Source of the DNA: Ignavibacteriaceae bacterium
GTDB lineage: Bacteria > Bacteroidota > Ignavibacteria > Ignavibacteriales > Ignavibacteriaceae
Assembly (NCBI GenBank): GCA_031292455.1
Contig: JARLHC010000075.1
Span: 1 to 64,000 of the forward strand
DNA: 64,000 bases
Reading direction: 5' to 3'
This document shows, one piece after another, positions 17,055 through 25,073 of the stretch. Numbering within the stretch: the first letter of the stretch is position 1; each line of letters starts with the position of its first letter. Under the pieces are notes generated by a model that worked only from the letters and a program-made list of their open reading frames with translations, was not told the DNA's origin and searched no databases. A program made the position numbers and the translations under genes.

Positions 17055-17630
17055 CTACTTTTTATCTTTTTTGGTCTCGTTTGACTTAACAAATAATTTC
17101 GTGATCTTCTCTATATGTGCGTTCAGTATTTCGTCCCCCGGTGATGTTTTCCCGGTAGCTTTAACTACATCCGTTAATGCTTTGATCGCTGTCTGCGCAA
17201 TTTTAGGGTCTACATATTTTTGCGCCGTAAGTACGTTCAGCCAGTGTACTATTATTATAATACAATGATGTAGTCCTGTATTATATAGCGTTACACAAAC
17301 ATCTTTGCAGCCGCAGCATACATCCACCACTGCATATTGGCTTATATAGTTGCATTGGAATAATCCACCCCCTTCAAATGCAGCAATTTCAAATGGGTTT
17401 TGAATTGCATACAAAAGATAACGGCCCGGCGGAACATCTTTTATCTCTGCATATCCCCGGTCAACTGGAATCATGCCGTAAGACCGGTTATTCATCGGTT
17501 TGGAAAAATCACTGCAGTCGGGGTTTAACAGAAATAGATACCATCCGTTCATCGGAAAAAGATTCGCCGGCGTATTCTCCTGTATAGATGCATTGCCGAC
17601 TATTGTTAAGTTTACTTTTAACGTTGCCAT
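17055..17630 (-). CDS. Orphan protein with a clustered cysteine motif
   Basis: A protein of 191 residues without a signal peptide. The first part looks like a beta-sandwich (ATLKVNLTIVGNASIQ, then EIKDVPPGRYLLYAIQNPF), similar in feel to carboxypeptidase-regulatory or tube-like domains. A cysteine cluster DVCCGCKDVC lies at about residues 103-112. A hydrophobic stretch HHCIIIIVHWLNVL comes next, followed by a helical charged tail. The cluster could bind a metal or be disulfide-bonded. I do not recognise the family. It lies in a minus-strand group with the genes at 17704 and 18950, beside a two-component system. Confidence 0.55.
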   Translation of the reverse strand: MATLKVNLTIVGNASIQENTPANLFPMNGWYLFLLNPDCSDFSKPMNNRSYGMIPVDRGYAEIKDVPPGRYLLYAIQNPFEIAAFEGGGLFQCNYISQYAVVDVCCGCKDVCVTLYNTGLHHCIIIIVHWLNVLTAQKYVDPKIAQTAIKALTDVVKATGKTSPGDEILNAHIEKITKLFVKSNETKKDKK

Positions 17631-17703
17631 AATACTGCCTCCATTTTAATTTGTTTGAAAATATATTTTTTTTACCCTGTACCTTCATCTGACTTCAAAA
17701 AAA

Positions 17704-18939
17704 CTATTTGCTTGTAACACTGGGCGCATTTCCCAACCCGAAATTAATCCCGAGCAGCGTTATAAGATCCCCGTTGCCATTAATAATGTTCCCCTGAAAA
17801 TCTTTTCCGAATGTCGCTGTCAGATAAGTGTTCTTTCCTATATCATAATTAAAGTTTAATATGTAACGGAAATTGGGCTGCCTGCCTGAACTGAATTTCC
17901 CCTCTGTCTCAAATGAGATTCCGAATGCTTCGCTTGTATATAATAACCTGATCCCTGTATTTCCGCTTCCTTTCCACCCGGTTGTATCTTTTCCATTCAG
18001 AAATTTTAGGATGAATAACAAATCGAAATTTTCATTGCAGTATGTGGGTGTTATCCATAATCCCCATTTGGAAAATTCCCCGTTCTTAACACTGTCACCT
18101 TCAAAAAATCCGGCCCCCGCTAATGCAAAATCCATAATAAACCCGGTTTTCTTTTTGTTTATCGACCTGATCTCCGTTAATGTGTTCTGAAGTTTCTCCT
18201 TATCTGCTGTTTGACTGATAAGTTCATTTGCCATTTTTACTGCTTCGGTTGAGTCCTTCGGCTTTTTTCCGCTCTTGAAATAATCATTTTTGATTTTTTC
18301 AATTTCAATCAGCATCTGTTTCGTTTCTTCCTCTGAAATATATTTGTCACTTGATAAATATATTCTGCTCTCCTTTAATTCATTATCAATAATTGAATCA
18401 AGATTAAATTCCTTAACGGTGATATCAGGTATTACACCATTTGTATAAAAATCCCTTTTGTAACTGTTAACATGATACTCCTTTATTAATGTGTCCAGGT
18501 TATCTGTATTAAAACTGCCGGGACAAATGATCGTCCTGATCCCCCCCGCAAGATACGATCCTCCCGGCGTTCCGCTTAATTTTGATGTCGCCGCACTAAA
18601 TGAAAAGTTCTGCTGGATTGACTGGCATATTGTCGGGTTAATGTATTCCCTGAATGTTAATTGAGGATGATAAAACCACCAGTATGGCGCTGTCTCAATT
18701 GCAAAATTCTGTGGTATAAGCTCTTTGCTCGATAATCCGTTAAGTACGTTTACCGCAAATGCGTTCGGCGTCTCTGGTTTAGCAAAATTAGTAGGCGAAA
18801 TTCCCAATAGCATAAACGCCGGGCTTTCCGGCGTTTTCATTGAATCAAGTGGTATGCTTGTCTGCCCGGTTAACGGCAATGCATTAAGAATAATTATTAA
18901 AAAAACCGTCACAATTGATTTGTTTATAAAATTATTCAT
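17704..18939 (-). CDS. Exported orphan protein, probably outer membrane
   Basis: A protein of 411 residues. A signal peptide occupies residues 1-25 (ending LPLTGQ). The text includes a conserved-looking segment (APYWWFYHPQLTFREYINP) near residue 85 and a charged helix with SEEETKQMLIEIEKIKNDYF in the middle. From about residue 270, alternating aromatic strands appear (FGISFETEGKFSSGRQPNFRY, LNFNYDIGKNTYLTATFGKDF) that look like half of a beta-barrel. The family is unknown to me. It starts 10 bases after the stop of the 114-residue gene, so it shares a transcript with it. Confidence 0.6.
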   Translation of the reverse strand: MNNFINKSIVTVFLIIILNALPLTGQTSIPLDSMKTPESPAFMLLGISPTNFAKPETPNAFAVNVLNGLSSKELIPQNFAIETAPYWWFYHPQLTFREYINPTICQSIQQNFSFSAATSKLSGTPGGSYLAGGIRTIICPGSFNTDNLDTLIKEYHVNSYKRDFYTNGVIPDITVKEFNLDSIIDNELKESRIYLSSDKYISEEETKQMLIEIEKIKNDYFKSGKKPKDSTEAVKMANELISQTADKEKLQNTLTEIRSINKKKTGFIMDFALAGAGFFEGDSVKNGEFSKWGLWITPTYCNENFDLLFILKFLNGKDTTGWKGSGNTGIRLLYTSEAFGISFETEGKFSSGRQPNFRYILNFNYDIGKNTYLTATFGKDFQGNIINGNGDLITLLGINFGLGNAPSVTSK

Positions 18940-18949
18940 TGTGGCTTCC

Positions 18950-19294
18950 TTATTTAAAATTAAATGACCGGGATAATATTACAGAGTCGTCTTTTCCGAA
19001 TTCCTTTTTCTCTGTACATGAAATATTTTTTAACCCTCCCGATAGATCGTAGGTTATGGATGCTTTATTTGTTTGGGGATTTGCTTTGTCCACTGTAGTA
19101 TTGATCGTTAATTTCTTCCCCTTTATGTCTTTCCCTAATCCCACATTAATATTGGTTATTTCCCCCCCTTCCAAAGTCTGCCCGTTTAATTTTACTTTCG
19201 ATGATCCTATCTGCCCATCCCCTATAGTTACTGTTAAATTTACATTCTGATTATCAATAACTGAATAATCATCTGGACATTGATCGTTTGACAT
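18950..19294 (-). CDS. Small orphan protein, beta-rich
   Basis: A protein of 114 residues with no signal peptide. The sequence alternates strands (VNLTVTIGDGQIGSSKVKLNG, GKKLTINTTVDKAN) like a small immunoglobulin or coat-type fold. It is the first gene of the minus-strand group 16906-19294 and lies divergent to a two-component system. The absence of a secretion signal, while its neighbour is exported, is odd. The start ATG at 19294 follows an AACAGGAGC ribosome site. Confidence 0.55.
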   Translation of the reverse strand: MSNDQCPDDYSVIDNQNVNLTVTIGDGQIGSSKVKLNGQTLEGGEITNINVGLGKDIKGKKLTINTTVDKANPQTNKASITYDLSGGLKNISCTEKKEFGKDDSVILSRSFNFK

Positions 19295-19425
19295 ATATGC
19301 TCCTGTTATTTGTTATAAATCAAATAATTACCTCCGGAAGGAACCTTTATCCTTCATTTTCTTTTCTTGTAGCCGTTATTTGTTTAATAATATATGGGTC
19401 TGGTATTTAATATGATACAGTATGA

Positions 19426-19453
19426 TTACTAATTTTTTTTAGTAACGTTACTA
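19426..19453. promoter_or_regulatory. Palindromic operator candidate in divergent promoter
   Basis: A perfect 14-bp palindrome TAGTAACGTTACTA (19440-19453) overlaps a second inverted pair, TTACTAA-N6-TTAGTAA (19426-19445). It lies 60 bases before the kinase gene and 145 bases before the divergent orphan operon. Short related sequences CGTAACACTACT and CGCAACACTACT lie near 22530-22560. The NarL-type regulator coded next to it is the obvious candidate to bind here; this is inference. Confidence 0.5.
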
Positions 19454-19512
19454 TTTTTTATAAATATTATTTCTTTATCTTTCATTATCAAAAAGGATAG
19501 TTCAATTCGAAA

Positions 19513-20652
19513 ATGAAGAGAGATATTGACTATTATTTAACCCTTTTCCGTAATCTCGATAACCCCGTTTATTATTCCATAATATTTGTTGTATTGCTCT
19601 ACTTCCTGCTGATAGTAATTCATAAGTATCTCATTTTACCCCTCAAAAAGAAGCATCTCCTCGAAAGAAAAGAACTGGAATCTGAAAATTTGAAGATGCT
19701 TGAAACTTTTGCTGAATATGACCCCAATCCTATTATCCGTATTGATGAATCTGGGGATATTATGGATCTCAATAAAGCAGCTCGGAAATTGTTTAATATA
19801 TCTCCGGTTAACCATATTAACATCAGAGACTTTTTCCCCGAAATAAATATCAATTTTAAAGAGGAGATTAGTAAAAATTCTAAACTTCAGCTTAATGCTG
19901 CCTTCAGGGAAAGGCATCTGTTGATCAATTTCTTTGGCATAAGTTTTTTAAGACGTGCCCAGATCTATTTTCTCGATGTTACTGAAAGAACTAATCAGGA
20001 ATTAATGACTAAAGAATCTGAAAAGAAATTCCGCTCCCTTTCCTTTTATTTGCAGGATTATCTGGAAACTGAAAGACAAAGAATTGGCCTTGAACTGCAT
20101 GATGTAATAGGACAGAATTTATTCCTGCTCAAATTAAAATTTGATGAGGCCTCTAAAAATTTTAATGATTTTAAAGAAAATTCCAATAGTATTGTTAATT
20201 CTTTGGATTCTACTATAAATGAACTGCGTAATATTATGTTTGATCTGAAACCAAGAAATCTTGATGATTTTGGCCTTGATTACGCTGTAGAGAAATTATC
20301 CGATCATATCTCCAAAAGCTCTAAACAAAATGGAATTGTCGATATCATCGGTAAATCAAAAAGATTGGATAATGAAGTTGAACTGCATATGTTCAGAATA
20401 ATTCAGGAATGTCTTACTAATATTATCCGCCATTCCAAAGCTACCGAATATAAAATCCAGCTCTGGTATTCGGAATCCTCCCTTAAAGTCTATATCTCTG
20501 ATAATGGGGTCGGCTTTGATATCGACAAGGTCGATAAGAATAAAAATTTCGGCCTCTTTAATATGTCGGAACGGATTAAAGCGCTGAATGGCAAATTAAC
20601 TGTTAATTCTTCTTCCGAGGGTACTTTATTATTATTCGAAATTCCCATATAA
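19513..20652 (+). CDS. PAS-domain sensor histidine kinase (HisKA_3, NarX/DesK type)
   Basis: A protein of 379 residues. One transmembrane helix spans about residues 20-38. A PAS domain follows (about 60-165, DPNPIIRIDESGDIMDLNKAARKLF). The HisKA_3 dimerisation domain has His196 in ERQRIGLELHDVIGQNL, and the ATPase domain has DNGVGF and FGLFNMSERI. It has almost no periplasmic part, so sensing should be cytoplasmic through PAS. The gene is followed by its NarL-type regulator six bases later. Confidence 0.92.
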   Translation: MKRDIDYYLTLFRNLDNPVYYSIIFVVLLYFLLIVIHKYLILPLKKKHLLERKELESENLKMLETFAEYDPNPIIRIDESGDIMDLNKAARKLFNISPVNHINIRDFFPEININFKEEISKNSKLQLNAAFRERHLLINFFGISFLRRAQIYFLDVTERTNQELMTKESEKKFRSLSFYLQDYLETERQRIGLELHDVIGQNLFLLKLKFDEASKNFNDFKENSNSIVNSLDSTINELRNIMFDLKPRNLDDFGLDYAVEKLSDHISKSSKQNGIVDIIGKSKRLDNEVELHMFRIIQECLTNIIRHSKATEYKIQLWYSESSLKVYISDNGVGFDIDKVDKNKNFGLFNMSERIKALNGKLTVNSSSEGTLLLFEIPI

Positions 20653-20658
20653 TTGGTT

Positions 20659-21357
20659 ATGTCAGATTTTATTAAGGATGTAAGAATACTGATTTGCGAT
20701 GACCACGCAATTGTTAGATCTGGTTTGGCTAAACTCCTGGCTGAAGAGAACTGGATCTATTCTGTCGGCGAAGCAGAAAATGGGGAGGATATGGTGCGGA
20801 AATATGAATTGTTCAGACCTGATTTGGTCCTCGCCGATATCTCTATGCCCCGTATGTCTGGTATCGAAGCAGTAAAGATAATTATGTCAAAGTATTCTAA
20901 TGCTAAAATTCTCTTTTTATCTATGCTCTTTGATGACCAGTATATCTATTGTGCTATTAAAGTGGGCGCCGCAGGTCTTATCAGTAAAAATATCTCCAGG
21001 GATGAATTGATTTTCGCTATTAAGGAAGTCTCCTTGGGAAGACAATATTTTGGACCCCTTTATGACTATAAGAAAATCAGGGAAATTATTAAAAAATACG
21101 ACGGGAATGATAATTTATCTTTTAATATCGCTTATATAAAAATGACTTGCCGGGAAGAAGAGATAGTTAATTATATAAGCCAGGGTTTAACTAGTGATGA
21201 AATTGCAGAAAAACTTAATCTGGGGAAAAGAACTGTCGATAAAATCCGCTCCACTGTTATGCAGAAGTTTGATTTGAAAACTTTACCTGCCTTAATTAGC
21301 TTCGCTATTCACTACGTTGAAGATAAAAAAAATAGTAACACTACTATTGATATTTAA
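20659..21357 (+). CDS. NarL/LuxR-family response regulator
   Basis: A protein of 232 residues from the ATG at 20659; an in-frame TTG two codons earlier is possible but less likely. The receiver has ILICDDH, Asp60 in PDLVLADISMP, and a VGAAGLISKN segment carrying the lysine. The C-terminal LuxR helix-turn-helix runs from about residue 165 (CREEEIVNYISQGLTSDEIAEKL, GKRTVDKIR). It is the cognate partner of the kinase before it. A palindrome in the nearby divergent promoter is a candidate target. Confidence 0.93.
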   Translation: MSDFIKDVRILICDDHAIVRSGLAKLLAEENWIYSVGEAENGEDMVRKYELFRPDLVLADISMPRMSGIEAVKIIMSKYSNAKILFLSMLFDDQYIYCAIKVGAAGLISKNISRDELIFAIKEVSLGRQYFGPLYDYKKIREIIKKYDGNDNLSFNIAYIKMTCREEEIVNYISQGLTSDEIAEKLNLGKRTVDKIRSTVMQKFDLKTLPALISFAIHYVEDKKNSNTTIDI

Positions 21358-21466
21358 TTTCTTTCGAAATTCTTCAATATTTGAACTAAATTAATAGTAA
21401 TCCTACTGATTTTTTACTCTCCCTATCTCTATAATTTACCCCAACATTAAAACAATGAGGTGTATT

Positions 21467-21901
21467 GTGAGTAAATTATATGCAGTTCTTATCGCTGTCG
21501 TTTTTATTTGCTGTGTCTCCTATTCACAGAATAATGTAGGTAAAATTTATCCGAAAGATGAAGCAAATCTATTATTCGGACCTGCCGTTACTGTGGTCTC
21601 TATCCCAACTGTGCAGCTGAATAATTTAACTTCCCAGTCCTCCAATTATCTGATGTTTAGGATTTTTAATGGAAATCTTACTATTTTAGGCGATAATAGA
21701 TTAGTATTATTTCCTGCAAATTCAGTCGTCAATCCTCAGGATGTTTTTGAGTATTTCAGTATTTCGTTAATACGTCAATTAATATCTGATGGAAATAGCA
21801 CGGTAACTTTTGTTGAAGTCAGGAATAATGGTATAGTTACTCTTACTTCGGGAGATTATACGTTGGAAACTGGTGCTTTTTGTCCACCCTACTGTTATTA
21901 A
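21467..21901 (+). CDS. Secreted orphan protein
   Basis: A protein of 144 residues from a GTG start at 21467, which GAGG precedes at a spacing of six bases. An ATG four codons upstream has no such site. A signal peptide covers the first 20 residues (LYAVLIAVVFICCVSYSQ). The mature part is a small beta-rich domain that ends in a cysteine-bearing tail (FCPPYCY). No family recognised. It lies 110 bases after the NarL regulator and directly abuts the next membrane gene. Confidence 0.6.
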   Translation: MSKLYAVLIAVVFICCVSYSQNNVGKIYPKDEANLLFGPAVTVVSIPTVQLNNLTSQSSNYLMFRIFNGNLTILGDNRLVLFPANSVVNPQDVFEYFSISLIRQLISDGNSTVTFVEVRNNGIVTLTSGDYTLETGAFCPPYCY

Positions 21902-22498
21902 ATGTATCTTGCTAAAATTATAGTAAGTGTTAGTATTATAATTTGGTTATTGCCTCCCTTTAAACAATTAAAGGGGGGTTATTTTTTATATTTTCTGATT
22001 TTAGGCTATTCCGATCCCATGGTCATGTTATTAGGATCGCTTTTTAAATTGCACCCTTATTATACTCATATCTCAGTCGCTTTTTTGCTCACGCTTTCAG
22101 TTCTGTTCTATAATAAAAACCTAAATTATAAATGGATAGTTAGCCTGGTTTTATTATTGATTTTATCAATTTGCTTCGGAAATAAAAATACTCTTCTCTT
22201 CTCAATTATTCTCTTCCGCATTTTAGTCGTCTTGCAGATATTTATTGCTTTGGCTAATGAATTCTTCTCTAAACATTCGATTAGCCTGTATTTTTCAGTC
22301 CTCCTGTTTTATGAAATAACGGTTATTCTTAAACTGACTGCTGTGGCCTTTAATTATTCTACCGGTATTTATCTGTTCTATTTCTCGTTGGCTTTTGAAT
22401 TATTGATCGGAATATTCTTCGTTTTCTGTAATCGTCAGAATAGCCCCCTTTTTAAACTTCCTTTTTTTACTACTGGCCATAATTTACCCCCTTCTTGA
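21902..22498 (+). CDS. Orphan polytopic membrane protein
   Basis: A protein of 198 residues with about six hydrophobic helices, almost no loops and a short basic tail. Its ATG directly follows the stop of the secreted orphan gene, so they are co-translated. No signature motif is visible. The locus (kinase, regulator, secreted protein, membrane protein) suggests a sensory or signalling role, but nothing in the sequence proves it. Confidence 0.6.
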   Translation: MYLAKIIVSVSIIIWLLPPFKQLKGGYFLYFLILGYSDPMVMLLGSLFKLHPYYTHISVAFLLTLSVLFYNKNLNYKWIVSLVLLLILSICFGNKNTLLFSIILFRILVVLQIFIALANEFFSKHSISLYFSVLLFYEITVILKLTAVAFNYSTGIYLFYFSLAFELLIGIFFVFCNRQNSPLFKLPFFTTGHNLPPS

Positions 22499-22747
22499 CA
22501 TTTTTATTAGTCTTATATCAAATTTTTCGTAACACTACTAAAAGATTTCGCAACACTACTTATTCTTTTTATTTATTTAACTGATAAATTTATGACGAGA
22601 ATCATACTAGACCCCGCGGGTGGGAGGATGGTTTGGGATTAATTAACATAATTCTTAAGGTATTTTATAAAAATTCATTCTTTGTAATAAATCACTTATA
22701 CCAACATTATTTATAGCAATTATTATCCTTACATATTAACTTTGTAA

Positions 22748-23302
22748 ATGTTATTAAGTGAAATTATAATAATTGCCTTCGGCCTCTCTCTCGATGCTTT
22801 CGCCGTATCTATTGGTGCCGGCGCCGTCGGAACTATTGGAAATCATAGGGGAGCTGTGCGGTTGGCTTTCCATTTTGGCCTCTTCCAGTTCTTAATGCCT
22901 GTTCTTGGATGGTATTTAGGCCTTAAAGTAGAACCCTATGTCAAAAGTGCCGACGCCTTCATCGCATTCTTTCTCCTCTCCTATATCGGCGGTAAAATGA
23001 TTTGGGAATCATTTAAACCTGCCGGTGAATTTAGAAAAGATCCTTCCAAAGGGAAAGAAATGGTTATTCTGTCAGTCGCCACTAGTATCGATGCCCTTGC
23101 CGTTGGATTCAGTCTTGCCATCCTCAGGATCAGCGTCTGGTATCCGGCATTTATTATAGGCATTGTTACAGCCCTGCTTTCAATATCTGGTATCTATATG
23201 GGTAAAATAGTCGGCAGTAAATTGGGAAAGAAAATGGAGTTCCTGGGTGGACTTGTAATTATCGCTATTGGTATTAAAATATTATTGTCACACTTCATTT
23301 GA
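22748..23302 (+). CDS. mntP: MntP manganese efflux pump
   Basis: A protein of 184 residues, the family length, with six hydrophobic helices. The two family motifs are present: FGLSLDAFAVSIGAGA (helix 1, with the Asp of the transport path) and ATSIDALAVGFSLA (helix 4). It exports manganese from the cytoplasm. The leader (22499-22747) is 249 bases long. I looked there for a yybP-ykoY manganese riboswitch and cannot make out its conserved loops. A short GC-rich patch lies near 22608-22640. Confidence 0.93.
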   Translation: MLLSEIIIIAFGLSLDAFAVSIGAGAVGTIGNHRGAVRLAFHFGLFQFLMPVLGWYLGLKVEPYVKSADAFIAFFLLSYIGGKMIWESFKPAGEFRKDPSKGKEMVILSVATSIDALAVGFSLAILRISVWYPAFIIGIVTALLSISGIYMGKIVGSKLGKKMEFLGGLVIIAIGIKILLSHFI

Positions 23303-23386
23303 TCTCATTTATTCTTATCATATATCTTTTTAATATTACCTCAAAGATATTATTTTTACTGCTCATAGAAATGATGAATTATTATT

Positions 23387-24154
23387 ATGATTAATAAAAT
23401 TATTGAAATTGCTAAGGAAGCTGGACAGGTGGTCCGCGATGGTTTCGGGAAAAGTCTCGATATCGAGTTTAAAACTAATGAATCTAACTTGGTAACCCAG
23501 ATTGATAAAGCTTCCGAAAAATTAATAATTGAGTACGTTCATAAAGAATATCCCACCCATTCTATTCTTGCAGAGGAAAGTGGCCTGTCGGAAAATACTT
23601 CTGAATTTACATGGGTCATCGACCCCCTCGATGGCACCACTAATTTTGCCCACGGCCTCCCCGTATTCTCTGTCTCTATCGGCGTTCAGAAAAATGGGAA
23701 CACTGTCGGTGGCGTTGTTTACGACGTAATGCAGGATATCGTTTATTCCGCTGAGGCTGGCGGCGGCGCTTATGCTAATAATAAAAGAATAAAAGTATCC
23801 CCGAATAATAACCTCCAGCGGGCTCTCCTCGTAACAGGTTTCCCGTATAATATTGCAGATAACCCTGAACATGCATTCGAAAGATTTGTCGCTCTAACTA
23901 AAGTTTCCCGAGGTATGAGAAGATTAGGTTCCGCCGCAATCGATTTCTGCTATGTCGCTAAAGGAGTATTCGATGGATTCTGGGAAGTTCATCTCCATCC
24001 TTGGGATATCTGCGCTGGTAAACTGATTCTCGAAGAGGCAGGCGGAATCGTAACCGGCTTCGATGGAGAAACAATCAATATTTTCGCAGTAAAAATTCTC
24101 GCAAGCAATAAACATATTCACCCTCAAATGCTCGAAGTTATAAATAACTTTTAA
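23387..24154 (+). CDS. suhB: Inositol monophosphatase family protein
   Basis: A protein of 255 residues. Metal-site motifs of the family are all present: AEESG (about residue 62), DPLDGTTNFAHG (about 83-94) and LHPWDICAGKLILEEAGG (about 203-220), together with GSAAIDFCYVAKG. It should hydrolyse inositol-1-phosphate or a related sugar or nucleotide phosphate in the cytoplasm, with magnesium. One change is visible near the C-terminus, where the usual short glycine loop reads GFDGETINIF. It is a single gene, not in an operon. Confidence 0.9.
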   Translation: MINKIIEIAKEAGQVVRDGFGKSLDIEFKTNESNLVTQIDKASEKLIIEYVHKEYPTHSILAEESGLSENTSEFTWVIDPLDGTTNFAHGLPVFSVSIGVQKNGNTVGGVVYDVMQDIVYSAEAGGGAYANNKRIKVSPNNNLQRALLVTGFPYNIADNPEHAFERFVALTKVSRGMRRLGSAAIDFCYVAKGVFDGFWEVHLHPWDICAGKLILEEAGGIVTGFDGETINIFAVKILASNKHIHPQMLEVINNF

Positions 24155-24327
24155 TACTATCAGCATTTGCCGATCTATTCCTCTCTACTCTCTCTTTATT
24201 TTTCTTTTGTTGGATTAATGAAGCTGGCTTTCAGAAATTGAAATAAGTATTACATCTTTCTTGACATTTAATTGACTCCTGGCACACAGGTGATGCTTTA
24301 ATACATTTAAATAAAAATCATTACTTA

Positions 24328-24335
24328 TATTTTTG
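24328..24335 (+). promoter_or_regulatory. Bacteroidota-type -7 promoter element
   Basis: TATTTTTG matches the TAnnTTTG -7 consensus of Bacteroidota housekeeping promoters and lies 18 bases before the ATG at 24354. I do not see a clear TTTG at -33. Confidence 0.4.
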
Positions 24336-24353
24336 CAAGTAGGAAAATTAAAT

Positions 24354-24983
24354 ATGTTTGATTATAAAAATCATTGCGATAATGTTTATCCCGGAAGTAA
24401 AATTAATAAGCTGGGCTGGTTTGAAGAAACACCACAGCCCTCATTAGATTTGATATTAAGTTGCAATCTTAAAAAGGATGCGGCAATTTTGGATGTTGGA
24501 TGTGGCTCCGTAAACTTAATTAAAAATCTCCTTCAGGAGTCATACAATAACTTAATTGTAGCTGATATCAGTAAGGTCGCTTTGGATCGCTCAAGGAAAT
24601 TATTGAACGCTAATGAATCTGGAAAAGTTAAGTGGGTCGTCGATGATATTACTAATCCTAAAATTCTTACCAGGCTTACAAATATTGACCTCTGGCACGA
24701 TAGGGTAGTCTTGCCTGTTGTAATTGACGATTACTCCCGGTCCGGTTATTTAGAAACATTAAAAATGCTGGTCCGTGTCGAGGGCTTCGTAATTATTGCT
24801 GTGTTATCCCCGGAGTTTGTAAATAAAACGGGCAGCATCTATGTTAAAAATTATGATTACAATATGATTGAAGAATTTTTAGGAGGGGAATTTAAATTAT
24901 TAAAACATTTCTCTTATTCATATAAAATCCCTTCTGGCGATTTGCGCCCTTTCTTTTATACTCTTTTTCAAAGATTATCATAA
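24354..24983 (+). CDS. SAM-dependent methyltransferase, class I
   Basis: A protein of 209 residues. The ATG at 24354 is preferred because it has a GTAGGA ribosome site 10 bases before it. A TTG seven codons upstream lies inside the promoter. Motif I is ILDVGCGSVNLIKN (near residue 47), motif II is LIVADISKVALDRSRK, and the motif IV region is VKWVVDDITNP followed by IDLWHDRVVL. The conserved HDR triplet is seen in small thiopurine-like methyltransferases of this group. The acceptor is unknown. No operon partners. Confidence 0.85.
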   Translation: MFDYKNHCDNVYPGSKINKLGWFEETPQPSLDLILSCNLKKDAAILDVGCGSVNLIKNLLQESYNNLIVADISKVALDRSRKLLNANESGKVKWVVDDITNPKILTRLTNIDLWHDRVVLPVVIDDYSRSGYLETLKMLVRVEGFVIIAVLSPEFVNKTGSIYVKNYDYNMIEEFLGGEFKLLKHFSYSYKIPSGDLRPFFYTLFQRLS

Positions 24984-25012
24984 CCATATTTATTTTAATA
25001 GAGTTACCTAAA

Positions 25013-25048
25013 GAAAAAGGCTGCCTCATATCCATTTTGATGCAGCCT
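25013..25048 (-). terminator. Terminator of the cytochrome operon
   Basis: A perfect 7-bp stem AGGCTGC / GCAGCCT with a 17-base loop. Read on the minus strand, the 3' arm is followed by TTTTTCTTT, 26 bases beyond the stop of the last cytochrome gene. It may also serve the methyltransferase gene on the plus strand. Confidence 0.8.
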
Positions 25049-25073
25049 CTCTCTCAATAAATCTGATATTAAA

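Noticed and set aside
22499-22747. yybP-ykoY manganese riboswitch before mntP
   Set aside because: The conserved loop sequences of that riboswitch are not visible; only a GC-rich patch is present.
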